The position numbers and the translations under genes are program-made. A stretch of DNA of 64,000 nucleotides from DATHTS01 sp965219305. GTDB lineage: Bacteria; Acidobacteriota; Blastocatellia; Pyrinomonadales; Pyrinomonadaceae. Shown piece after piece: positions 18,536-26,724 of this stretch. The DNA lies in NCBI GenBank assembly GCA_965219305.1, contig OZ244725.1, positions 620,001-684,000 of the forward strand. Direction: 5' to 3'. A model generated the notes under the pieces. It was not told the origin of the DNA. It made no database searches and worked only from the letters and a program-made list of their open reading frames with translations. Position 1 is the stretch's first letter. Each line of letters opens with the position of its first letter.

Positions 18536-19573
18536 ATGGCTTTTTTTTGGCGTAGAAATAAAGATAAAGATAAATTTTCAACCTCGATATTAGGACTCGA
18601 CAAATCAATCGAGGAATTGCAGGCGCAGGAAGCGGCGGTCGAGCGCGAGTTCGGCGTGCGTTTTAACAAGGCGATCGCCAAGACGCGCGATTCGATCAAC
18701 AACCGGCTCGACACGATCTTTGAAAACCGCAAACAGATTGACGAACAGTTTCTCGACGAACTCGAAGAAATGCTGATCTCGACCGACATCGGCGTAGCGA
18801 CGACGATGCAAGTTCTCGATGCCGTCCGGCGCGGCGTTTCAAGGCAGGAAATCAACGATATGGACGCACTGAAAGCGGCGATGAAAAACGAACTGCTTTC
18901 GATTATGAAAGCGTCCGAATCAAAAGGTGTCGCATCAGAAACCGAAGTTCCGGTTGACATCAAACCATATGTTCTAATGGTCGTCGGCGTAAACGGTGTC
19001 GGCAAAACAACGACGATCGGCAAACTCGCGCAGAGAATCAAGAACGAAGGAAACGAGATTTTGATCTGCGCCGCCGACACATTCCGCGCCGCCGCTTCCG
19101 AACAACTGGAAATCTGGTCAACCCGCGCCGGAGTTCCTCTGATTCAGCAAAAACAGGGAACCGATCCGGCAGCGGTTTTGTTCGACGCGCTAAAATCGGC
19201 AAAAGCAAGAAACGCCGACGTGCTTATAGTTGACACGGCGGGCAGACTGCACAATAAATCGAACTTAATGGCGGAACTGGAAAAAATGAAACGAGTTGCC
19301 GCCAAAGAAGTGCAAAACGCCCCGCACGAAACGCTTCTCGTAATTGATGCCGTAACCGGACAAAACGGTTTGGAACAGGCAAGACAATTTATGAAAGCCG
19401 CCGACGTAACCGGAATCGTTCTGACAAAACTCGACGGCACGGCAAAAGGCGGAATTGCCGTCGCCATCACGAAAGAATTAAATCTCCCGATTAGATATGT
19501 CGGAATCGGCGAGCAGGTTGATGATCTGATGGTTTTCGATGCGGAAAGTTATGTGAACGGGTTGTTTAATTAG
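18536..19573 (+). CDS. ftsY: Signal recognition particle receptor FtsY
   Basis: 345 residues. An N-terminal helical N domain (about 20-130) precedes the SRP-type GTPase: G1 GVNGVGKTTT (151-160), DTFRAAA (about 182), DTAGRLH (about 230), TKLDGTAKGG (about 296) and GIGEQVDDL near the C-terminus. FtsY docks ribosome-SRP complexes at the inner membrane for co-translational insertion. The usual acidic A domain of E. coli FtsY is missing; only a short charged N-terminus (WRRNKDKDKF) is present, as in many bacteria. The start codon is placed by the Met-Ala-Phe-Phe start and the preceding repeat; no ribosome binding site is visible. A toxin-antitoxin pair follows 15 bases later. Confidence 0.95.
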   Translation: MAFFWRRNKDKDKFSTSILGLDKSIEELQAQEAAVEREFGVRFNKAIAKTRDSINNRLDTIFENRKQIDEQFLDELEEMLISTDIGVATTMQVLDAVRRGVSRQEINDMDALKAAMKNELLSIMKASESKGVASETEVPVDIKPYVLMVVGVNGVGKTTTIGKLAQRIKNEGNEILICAADTFRAAASEQLEIWSTRAGVPLIQQKQGTDPAAVLFDALKSAKARNADVLIVDTAGRLHNKSNLMAELEKMKRVAAKEVQNAPHETLLVIDAVTGQNGLEQARQFMKAADVTGIVLTKLDGTAKGGIAVAITKELNLPIRYVGIGEQVDDLMVFDAESYVNGLFN

Positions 19574-19588
19574 GAGGAAATTCAAACA

Positions 19589-19825
19589 ATGCAAACAATT
19601 GAAGCAATTTATCAAGACGGAATGTTTAAGCCGATAACTCCGGTTTCCGAAGAAATTACAGAAGGCAAGCAGGTAACTCTCAGCATAAAAACTAAGCAAG
19701 AATCAGCAAATGAAATTCTGAAGGCGGTGGAAAATTTTTATGAAGATTTGTCGGAATCAGACATAGCCGAAATCGAAAGTGTGATGCTTGACCGTTCTAA
19801 TTTTTTCGGAGACAGGAAACCGTAA
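19589..19825 (+). CDS. DUF104-type antitoxin
   Basis: 78 residues. The N-terminus (QTIEAIYQDGMFKPITPV) has the DUF104/AF2212-like signature (xxIxAxYxxGxxxPxxP), a small beta-sheet family that acts as antitoxin for PIN-domain toxins. The C-terminal half is acidic and would wrap the toxin. A clear ribosome binding site (TTAGGAGGAAATTC) precedes the ATG. The stop codon overlaps the toxin start by one base (TAATG), typical of a type II toxin-antitoxin operon. Confidence 0.8.
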   Translation: MQTIEAIYQDGMFKPITPVSEEITEGKQVTLSIKTKQESANEILKAVENFYEDLSESDIAEIESVMLDRSNFFGDRKP

Positions 19826-20220
19826 TGAATGAATTAGTGCTTGATACGGACACAATTTCGCTGGTTTTGAAGAATAATCCAAAAGTAATGGCGGCAGCGA
19901 ACAAGTATTTGAGTTTTTTTCGCGGCTTTACCTTTTCGACAATAACCCGTTTTGAAATTTTACGTGGCTTAAAAATCAGAGATGCCCGAAATCAACTTGC
20001 CAGATTTGAAATTGTTTGCAACAACAGTCGGATTTTAAACATAAATGATGAAATTATTATAAAAGCCTCAGATATTTATGCCGATTTACACAGGCGCGGA
20101 CAAATCATCGGTGACGCTGATATTTTAATTGCGGCGACGGCGATTGTTAATAATTTGACGATTGTTACCAATAACGAAAATCATTTCAGCAGAATTTTAG
20201 ATTTGCGCGTTTTGAATTAG
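19825..20220 (+). CDS. vapC: PIN-domain toxin (VapC family ribonuclease)
   Basis: 131 residues. Acidic PIN-fold residues are conserved: D7 in LVLDTDT, E44 in RFEILRG, and D97/D99 in IIGDADILIAATA, with the late TNNENHF motif. VapC toxins are magnesium-dependent endoribonucleases that cleave tRNA or rRNA and are silenced by the cognate antitoxin, here the DUF104-type protein directly upstream. The one-base overlap implies coupled translation. All catalytic positions are present, so an active toxin is expected; the RNA target is unknown. Confidence 0.85.
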   Translation: MNELVLDTDTISLVLKNNPKVMAAANKYLSFFRGFTFSTITRFEILRGLKIRDARNQLARFEIVCNNSRILNINDEIIIKASDIYADLHRRGQIIGDADILIAATAIVNNLTIVTNNENHFSRILDLRVLN

Positions 20221-20320
20221 AATCGGTAGAATTAGAAAATACTTAAATAAATTATTGCTGAATGAGATAACAATTTTGGTTGACGCAACTGATTTGAAAT
20301 CTCAAAGCATTATAGCGAAA

Positions 20321-21961
20321 ATGAAAAACATTTCTAAAAAAATAATTATTAGCCTAATTCTATTTAGTTTATTTGTATTTTCAACTTCTGCTCAAAAAGG
20401 ATTTAAAGTTTCCGATAAGAATCCGCTTGATTGCGCTTATAATTTGATTCAATCTGAGGAAGATTTAGAAAAATGGGATGACGAAATTTCTTATATTGCC
20501 GAACTATTTTGGAAATCGGGAAATAGAGACAAAGCATTTAAAGTAACTGAGAAAATTACAGATTCGATTGTAAAAACCAGAACTTATCTGAAATTTATCG
20601 AAGATTTGGATAAAGAAAATAATGTCGAAAAAATAAAAGAAATTTATTTGAAGGTATATAAAACCGGAGATGATGAATACGGCATAAACAATCTCTGGAA
20701 AAATGACGGAAGGTATGAAATAATCAGGGCTTTATCAAAATTCGGTTACTCGGAAATGTTAATTGGGGAAGTTAATAAACTTGATGATGCAGAAGACAGA
20801 TCATTTGCATTATTAGCAATTAGCGATGGTTTTTCCGACAATAAGGAATTTTCCATGTCTGTAAATTTGATTCCTCAAATAATAGAAAATGCTGAACTTT
20901 CAAAATGGAAGGATTTGGAACTTCTCGCAAAAGTAAAAGCCGGAACAATTTATCTCAAAGCAGGAAAAGTAAAAGAAGCAAAAATGCTTTACGATGAAGT
21001 ATTAAAAGCGTCCGGTGCATTGAAAAAAATAGAGAATATTTTTGTTAACCGATTGTGGGAGGAAATATTTTCGGGGTATAAATCTGTTGGCAGATTTGAT
21101 GACGCGATTAATATTTTACTGGATTACAGAGAACTAAAAAACCTAAATTCTGAAAGATTTGCATTTTCAAATTTAGTGGAAACTTATCTGGAAGATAATC
21201 AAAAGGAAAAAGCTGTAAATTTGTTAAATGAGAGTTTTGCTTCGGACAACGCAGATGATTGGTTGGCGGAAAAATTTCTCGAAATTAACGACGAACAAGC
21301 AGCAAAAAATGTTTTCTATTCTACAAAAAATGAATATGAGCAACAGTTAACTGCCGGAAAAATTGCAAATTATTATCAAACAAAAGGAAAAACAGACTTG
21401 GCTGTTGATATTTTAAATCAGGCGTTTGAGAAAGCAAGAAAAATAGAAAGTGATGAGCCGGAATCGGGAATGATGTCAACTTCACCTGCCAGAAGAAAAG
21501 CTGATTATATGTCTGCAATTGCTGAAAAATTTATTGAATTGAAACGTTATGATTCGGCTGTAAAAGTAATTAACATAATTGAAAAACCGAGAATAAAGGC
21601 TCGAACATTTATTAAATTAGCCGTCGCCGAAAAATCGAAAAACTCACTAAATTTAATGAATCAAGCGTATTTGCTGGCGAAAGACAGTAAAGAAGTTCTC
21701 TTGGATGCGGACAAATATGAAGTTCTAAATCAACTCGCACTCGGTTTCAGTAAAATCGGACAAAATGTTAAAACGGTTGATATATTCAACGAAATTCTGT
21801 CGTTAGAGAAGTTTACTGATGTTGATGAACTAGATGATTATTCTCTACACTTACTGGCTGAAACAGGTTTTTTCTATAACAAATCCGGCGTTGGAGAAAA
21901 TTCAAAAATTTCAAATTCACTTCGTAAAATAATTAAAAATTGGAAAGAGAAAGACGAATAG
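20321..21961 (+). CDS. Secreted helical-repeat (TPR-like) protein of unknown function
   Basis: From the ATG at 20321 the protein has 546 residues and begins with a classical signal peptide (KKIIISLILFSLFVFSTSAQ). An upstream TTG at 20255 would add 22 residues before the signal and is unlikely. The mature part is almost wholly alpha-helical, with repeated pairs of about 34-40 residues of the type ..AGKVKEAKMLYDEVLKAS.. and ..GKTDLAVDILNQAFEKA.., resembling TPR units. No enzymatic motif is seen. Codon use is more A/T-rich than the flanking ribD gene. Its end overlaps the ribD start by 22 bases, in another frame, so the two may be transcribed together. Confidence 0.65.
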   Translation: MKNISKKIIISLILFSLFVFSTSAQKGFKVSDKNPLDCAYNLIQSEEDLEKWDDEISYIAELFWKSGNRDKAFKVTEKITDSIVKTRTYLKFIEDLDKENNVEKIKEIYLKVYKTGDDEYGINNLWKNDGRYEIIRALSKFGYSEMLIGEVNKLDDAEDRSFALLAISDGFSDNKEFSMSVNLIPQIIENAELSKWKDLELLAKVKAGTIYLKAGKVKEAKMLYDEVLKASGALKKIENIFVNRLWEEIFSGYKSVGRFDDAINILLDYRELKNLNSERFAFSNLVETYLEDNQKEKAVNLLNESFASDNADDWLAEKFLEINDEQAAKNVFYSTKNEYEQQLTAGKIANYYQTKGKTDLAVDILNQAFEKARKIESDEPESGMMSTSPARRKADYMSAIAEKFIELKRYDSAVKVINIIEKPRIKARTFIKLAVAEKSKNSLNLMNQAYLLAKDSKEVLLDADKYEVLNQLALGFSKIGQNVKTVDIFNEILSLEKFTDVDELDDYSLHLLAETGFFYNKSGVGENSKISNSLRKIIKNWKEKDE

Positions 21962-23061
21962 CAAACGAAAATTATTCATTAAAAGATATTGAATTTACGC
22001 GCCGCGCTTTGGAACTCGCTTCTTTTGGTGTTGGGCAAGTTTCTCCGAGTCCGCTGGTCGGTTGTGTGATCGCCGGTAAAAACGGCGAAATTGTCGGCGA
22101 GGGAACTTACCTTTTTGAGAATATAACGCACGCCGAGGTTCTCGCGCTGCAACAAGCCGGAGAACGTGCGAAAGGCGGGACGGCTTATGTTTCGCTTGAG
22201 CCGCATTCTTATCAGGGAAGAACGAAACCTTGCACGACGGCGTTGATAAATGCGGGAATCGCGCGCGTCGTTTGTCCGGTTGAAGATCCGAATCCGCTGG
22301 TTTCGGGAAAAGGTTTTGAAGTTTTGCGCGAAAACGGCATCGAAGTCGTCACCGGAATTTTGCGCGAAGAAGCGGCGCGTTTGAATGAAAAATTCTGCGT
22401 CTGGCATCAGAAAGATCGTCCGTTCGTGCATCTGAAATTGGCGATGAGCTTAGACGGACGAATTTCACTCGAAAAATCGGTTTCAACGCGAATTACAAAC
22501 GCCGAATCTTCAAAGCGTGTGCAGGATTTTCGCCACGAACACGACGCGATCTTAATCGGCGGCAATACGGCGTTGGTTGACGATCCGAATTTGACGGACA
22601 GAAGCGGGAAAAAACGGCGGCGCAAATTAGTGCGCGTGATTTTGGATAATCGTCTGCAAATTCCGGTCGAATCGAAATTGGTTCAGACGGCAAAAGACAC
22701 GCCGACGATTGTTTTTTTAAATTCGGACAACGAGGAAAAGATTAAAGTTTTAGAAAATCACGGCGTTGATGTCGTGCGTGAAAATTCACGCGATCTGAAT
22801 AAAGTTTTAACGGAATTGAAAAAACGCGATTTGCAAAGCGTTTTGGTCGAAGGCGGAACAGAAATCGCGGGCGCATTTGTTGATGCAAAATTGGTTGATA
22901 AAATTTCGCTGATGGTCGCGCCGTTTATTATCGGCGGACATAATGCGCCGCTTGCAATCGGCGGAAACGGTGCGAATTCTCTGGAAAATGTTTTCAAATT
23001 GCAAAATGTCAGAATTATAAATCACGCCGAAGATTTTGAAATTACGGGTTATCCCGAATAA
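21940..23061 (+). CDS. ribD: Bifunctional riboflavin biosynthesis protein RibD
   Basis: 373 residues starting at a TTG (no in-frame ATG fits). The N-terminal half is the pyrimidine deaminase (zinc motif H64-A-E, then EPH89SYQGRTKPC98); the C-terminal half (about 155-370) is the reductase with LKLAMSLDGRI, ILIGGNTALVDDP, VLVEGGTEIAGAF and GNGANSLEN. RibD converts the pyrimidine from GTP cyclohydrolase II to 5-amino-6-ribitylamino-uracil phosphate. The first zinc cysteine of the standard PC..PC signature is a histidine (H89) here; whether zinc is still bound is untested. It overlaps the upstream secreted protein gene by 22 bases. Other rib genes are not in the window. Confidence 0.93.
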   Translation: MERERRIANENYSLKDIEFTRRALELASFGVGQVSPSPLVGCVIAGKNGEIVGEGTYLFENITHAEVLALQQAGERAKGGTAYVSLEPHSYQGRTKPCTTALINAGIARVVCPVEDPNPLVSGKGFEVLRENGIEVVTGILREEAARLNEKFCVWHQKDRPFVHLKLAMSLDGRISLEKSVSTRITNAESSKRVQDFRHEHDAILIGGNTALVDDPNLTDRSGKKRRRKLVRVILDNRLQIPVESKLVQTAKDTPTIVFLNSDNEEKIKVLENHGVDVVRENSRDLNKVLTELKKRDLQSVLVEGGTEIAGAFVDAKLVDKISLMVAPFIIGGHNAPLAIGGNGANSLENVFKLQNVRIINHAEDFEITGYPE

Positions 23062-23132
23062 GTTTTAAATTTTCAATTTACGATTCTCAACTGACATTTA
23101 TTTTACTGGTTCTTAAAAAAATAACCTGCAAA

Positions 23133-23167
23133 ATAATTGATAGATGATAATTGAAAATTGATAAATA
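23133..23167 (+). repeat. Heptameric repeat upstream of rsmA
   Basis: Seven-base units ATAATTG, ATAGATG, ATAATTG, AAAATTG, ATAAATA lie 20-60 bases before rsmA. Same unit type as the inverted repeat at 34.4 kb. Confidence 0.5.
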
Positions 23168-23189
23168 AGATATTTTGCTTCAACAGAAA

Positions 23190-24023
23190 ATGTTTATGAA
23201 TGAGCGACCGCGAAAAACGAATTATGCGAAAAAATCCTTCGGTCAAAATTTTCTCGTTGACCAAAATTACATCAACAAAATAATTTCCGCGTTAAATCCC
23301 AAAGAAAACGAAACAATAATCGAGATCGGCGCAGGTCGCGGCGCGTTGACGGAAAAGTTGATCGAAAGCGGCGCGAATATTATCGCCATCGAATTGGACA
23401 GAGATTTGATCCCGATTTTAGAAAACGATTTTGGCGAAAATGAAAATTTCAAATTAATCGCAAACGACGCGCTCAAAGTTGATTTTTCCGAACTTAGCAC
23501 TCAGCACTCAGCACTCAGCACTAAATTAGTCGCCAATTTGCCGTATTATATTTCGACGGCGATCTTGCAGCATTTAATACAATATCGAAACGAATTTTCA
23601 GAAATGGTTTTGATGCTGCAAAGGGAAGTCGTCGAAAGAATTACGGCGGAAATCGGGAACACCGAGCGCGGATTTTTGACGGTTTTGGTCGAGGCGTATT
23701 TTGAAGCGGAAAAACTTTTCGATGTTCCGCCGAACGCTTTTCGTCCCGCGCCGAAAATTTGGAGTTCGATCGTTCGTCTGAAACCGAAAGCGGCGGACGA
23801 CATTTCCAATGATGAAAATTTCAGAAAGATCGTCAGCTGCGCTTTTCGGCAGAAACGAAAAACTATTCTCAACAATTTGAAAAATGCACCTGAAATCTTG
23901 TATAAAGAAGACCTCAAAGAAGTTCTCGAAAAAAATAATATTGAAACGATTCGCCGCGCGGAAACATTTGATTTGGGCGAATGGAAAAAAATAGCGACAT
24001 TGTTATCAGTCAAGGACGAATGA
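23190..24023 (+). CDS. rsmA: 16S rRNA dimethyladenosine transferase (KsgA)
   Basis: 277 residues from the ATG at 23190 (a TTG at 23175 and an ATG at 23196 are alternatives). It dimethylates the two adjacent adenines in the loop of 16S rRNA helix 45 during late 30S assembly. Motifs: KKSFGQNFLVD, the AdoMet-binding EIGAGRGALTE, IELDRDL, and the catalytic NLPYY (about 116-120); FRPAPKIWSSIVRL is the conserved C-terminal family motif. Just before NLPYY the coding sequence contains a heptanucleotide repeat encoding ELSTQHSALSTK, a loop not seen in typical KsgA. The repeat unit is not a multiple of three, so copy change would break the gene. Confidence 0.95.
   Translation: MFMNERPRKTNYAKKSFGQNFLVDQNYINKIISALNPKENETIIEIGAGRGALTEKLIESGANIIAIELDRDLIPILENDFGENENFKLIANDALKVDFSELSTQHSALSTKLVANLPYYISTAILQHLIQYRNEFSEMVLMLQREVVERITAEIGNTERGFLTVLVEAYFEAEKLFDVPPNAFRPAPKIWSSIVRLKPKAADDISNDENFRKIVSCAFRQKRKTILNNLKNAPEILYKEDLKEVLEKNNIETIRRAETFDLGEWKKIATLLSVKDE
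23496..23522 (+). repeat. Heptanucleotide repeat AGCACTC inside rsmA
   Basis: Three perfect AGCACTC units plus six bases of a fourth lie within the rsmA coding region, directly upstream of the codons for the catalytic NLPYY motif. They encode STQHSALST. Confidence 0.9.
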
Positions 24024-24243
24024 TGAAAAATTAACTAATTATCATCAGACGGAAAGTTTGATTTGAACAGACAGGCGTTTCAAATAATTGAGTTTTGCGA
24101 ACCGTCAGATTTGAATTTTATAATTATGACGCGCAACGCAGTAAATTGAAGTTACATCTCAAAAGTGTTATTTTTGAAAGCGGACAAAGACATTTCCCGC
24201 TTTTTACGAAAACTCAAATCAACTCTTCCAATTTATTTATAAA

Positions 24244-25635
24244 ATGAAATTATTCAAACTTACCGCTTTTTTACTCGTCGTTTTTTCATTGACAATTTTT
24301 ACTTTCGCCCAATCCGACGCGGCTTTGTCGCGCGTGACGGCGCAGGACGCGGGCGACCGTGATGCGAACGGGAAAATTCTCGTTCTGCCCGTTTACGAAC
24401 ATTTGAACCGCGGCGACGTTTATATGAAAAATCGCCATTTTCCCGAGGCGCGTGAGCATTACGAAGCGATTTTGAATAATTACGGCGAAGATCAAAATGC
24501 GATGCCGCGCGCACTTTTCGGGATTGCGCGTTCATATATGTGGGAACGTCAATATGAAAAAGCGGTATTTTGGTTTGATCGTTTGAGCAAGGATTTTTCC
24601 GGCACGAAAGACGGGCGCGAAGGTCTTGCGTATAAAGGCGCGTCATATATTCGCGCGGGAAAAAATGCCGAAGCAGCCGAAGTTTATAAACTTTACGCGA
24701 CAATGTATCCGACGGGCGAAAAGATCGAAGCGGCGTATTTGAACACGATTGATGCACTTCGGGAAAGCGGCGATTACAAAGGCGCGGACGAATGGGTTGT
24801 CAAAACGCGGACTCGATTTATTGACACGCCGACCGAGACGGACGCACTACACGCTAAATTGCGGATGGAAATTTATCGTCAAAATTGGGACTTTGCAATT
24901 TACACGGCTGATATTTTGTTGAAAAACAGAAATTTCAGCGGTTCGATGACGACCGACGACGAAGTTTTATATCTCAAAGCGTTGGCTTACGACCGCGCGA
25001 ATAAACGTCAGGAAGCGATCAGCACATACGCTTCGATTCCCGACACGCCGACGAATTATTACGGCGGTTTAGCAACAGACAGATTAAGAGAATTGGGACA
25101 AACCGCGCTCGCCGCTCAACGTGCGAGTTCGATTCCGAAAAGCTACACGCGAACTTATCCCGTAAAATACCGCACGGAATTAATGCGTTATGCGAAAATC
25201 CGCAAAGTTGATCCGCGTTTTCTGCTCGCCATTATGAAACAGGAAAGCAGTTTCCGCGCGGGCGCGAAATCTCCGGCGGCGGCTCGCGGACTTCTCCAGC
25301 TCGTTTTCGACACGGCAATGAAATATAATAAACAAGCCGGTTTTCCGAATTTGCTGCCCGACGATTTGTATAATCCGAACACGAATATCGCTATCGGAAG
25401 TCTTTATGTTAAAGAGTTAAAAGACCAGTTTTCGGGCGTTTACGAACCGATTGCCGCGAGTTACAATGGCGGCGAAGACAACGCCGCGCGTTGGTTAGAG
25501 CGTTCAAAACCGAAAGAAGCCGGAATATTCGCGTCGGAAGTCGGTTTCAAGGAAACGAAAAATTACGTCTTCAAAGTGATGAACAATTACCGCGTTTACC
25601 GTGAGCTTTACACGGAAAATTTACTGCCGAAGTAA
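24244..25635 (+). CDS. Soluble lytic murein transglycosylase (SLT domain)
   Basis: 463 residues. A signal peptide (KLFKLTAFLLVVFSLTIFTF) is followed by an N-terminal superhelical region of TPR-like repeats (about 50-300) and a C-terminal SLT lysozyme-like domain. The catalytic Glu is E334 in MKQESSF; the later AARGLLQL, NTNIAIGSLYV and ASYNGGEDNAARW are the standard Slt70 family motifs (ESx, GLMQ, NIxxG, AYNxG). It cleaves peptidoglycan glycan strands to 1,6-anhydro products in the periplasm. It could work with the AmgK/MurU-like recycling genes further along, though those are not adjacent. It is followed 84 bases later by a secreted unknown. Confidence 0.92.
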   Translation: MKLFKLTAFLLVVFSLTIFTFAQSDAALSRVTAQDAGDRDANGKILVLPVYEHLNRGDVYMKNRHFPEAREHYEAILNNYGEDQNAMPRALFGIARSYMWERQYEKAVFWFDRLSKDFSGTKDGREGLAYKGASYIRAGKNAEAAEVYKLYATMYPTGEKIEAAYLNTIDALRESGDYKGADEWVVKTRTRFIDTPTETDALHAKLRMEIYRQNWDFAIYTADILLKNRNFSGSMTTDDEVLYLKALAYDRANKRQEAISTYASIPDTPTNYYGGLATDRLRELGQTALAAQRASSIPKSYTRTYPVKYRTELMRYAKIRKVDPRFLLAIMKQESSFRAGAKSPAAARGLLQLVFDTAMKYNKQAGFPNLLPDDLYNPNTNIAIGSLYVKELKDQFSGVYEPIAASYNGGEDNAARWLERSKPKEAGIFASEVGFKETKNYVFKVMNNYRVYRELYTENLLPK

Positions 25636-25719
25636 AATTTTTATAAAAACGGATATTTTGGTTTATTATTTTTGCGGTTGTAAGAACTATGTTAGAAATT
25701 TAAATTTCAAGTAAAAATT

Positions 25720-26376
25720 ATGCGAAAATTTTTAACGATATTGCATTTGAATACATTTTTAATTTTCTGTCTGGCGTGTTTTTGTTTTATTGAAAATGCC
25801 GCCGCGCAATCCGGTCGGCATCAAAAACCGAAAAACGAAACTGTAGAAAAAGTTGAAAATCCGGTAACAAAAACGGTTGAGAATAAACAGGTATCGGAAG
25901 AGAAAAAAACACACGAGAAAATTTCTTCGCTGATCGTCGTCGGAGAAATTCAGCGAAATACCAGTTATTACGCCACAGGCGAACTTGATCGCGCTCTGAA
26001 AGAAGTCGTCTATTATTACGAACTGCATAAAAGAACTTCGCCCAAAATAACCAGAGAAGGGAAATTAAAATACGACGAGGCGAAGGAGCGGGCGAAAAAG
26101 GAAACCGAAAATTATATTTTGTGGCTCGGTTTTGTCGAAGAAGACGACAGTTACGGAAATGTTCGGCTATCTTCCGTCCAATACGCAATTTTAAGTCCGA
26201 AAACAGCGGAAATAGTAACACGCGGTCAACTCGAACCCGGACAATCGAATATCGGAAATCCCGGCGGCATTTTGCAGATGCCGAAGCCGTCCGGTCGTCA
26301 GGATGTAAAAGATCAACTGCGAAATGCCGCTTACGGAATCGTCAATATACTTTTGCACGGCGGTTGGCTCGATTAA
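25720..26376 (+). CDS. Secreted protein of unknown function
   Basis: 218 residues. The N-terminal signal peptide (hydrophobic block about 10-28, cut after ..ENAAAQ) is followed by a charged, low-complexity linker (KTVENKQVSEEKKTHEKI) and a small domain with VGEIQRNTSYYATGELDRALKEVVYYYELHK and IVTRGQLEPGQSN. No family is recognised. The first ATG is preceded by CAAGTAAAAATT, a weak ribosome binding site. It shares direction and spacing with the lytic transglycosylase and may be expressed with it. Confidence 0.6.
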   Translation: MRKFLTILHLNTFLIFCLACFCFIENAAAQSGRHQKPKNETVEKVENPVTKTVENKQVSEEKKTHEKISSLIVVGEIQRNTSYYATGELDRALKEVVYYYELHKRTSPKITREGKLKYDEAKERAKKETENYILWLGFVEEDDSYGNVRLSSVQYAILSPKTAEIVTRGQLEPGQSNIGNPGGILQMPKPSGRQDVKDQLRNAAYGIVNILLHGGWLD

Positions 26377-26485
26377 CGCTTATCTGCAAATAATTATCAA
26401 ATTGTTTTTATAGCAAAGCGGCGCGGACAAATCGTCAAAGTTTTTTGGCGGAAATATCAATTCAAATTCATCTGAAAATATAAAG

Positions 26486-26692
26486 TAACGTCAGTTCGGG
26501 ATAAAATTTGTTGAAAAACAAAGAGTTGGTTCGGAAAAGGACTTACTTTGCATTACTTTGCGCTTATCTTTGTGCGCTTTGCGGTTAAAAAAGATAAAAA
26601 TTAAACGCAAAGCGCGCAAAGAATCTGACGCAAAGCAACACAAAGCGTGAATTATCTACATCTTTTTTCTTTCTTATTCCGAACTCACGTTA
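26486..26692. mobile_element. MITE-like element with the terminal repeats of the IS982-family element
   Basis: The 348-base gap between the secreted protein and the glycosyltransferase contains a 207-base unit with inverted ends TAACGTCAGTTCGGGATAA (26486-26504) and TTATTCCGAACTCACGTTA (26674-26692). The same ends, including the C/G mismatch at the seventh base, bound the IS982-type element at 41.6-42.5 kb. The interior has no coding capacity but carries a long imperfect hairpin of TTTGCG/CGCAAAG arms around 26553-26648. This fits a non-autonomous derivative mobilised by the transposase at 41578-42447. Confidence 0.75.
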
Positions 26693-26724
26693 ATTACTTT
26701 AATCTCAATGCTCATAAGTATTTT

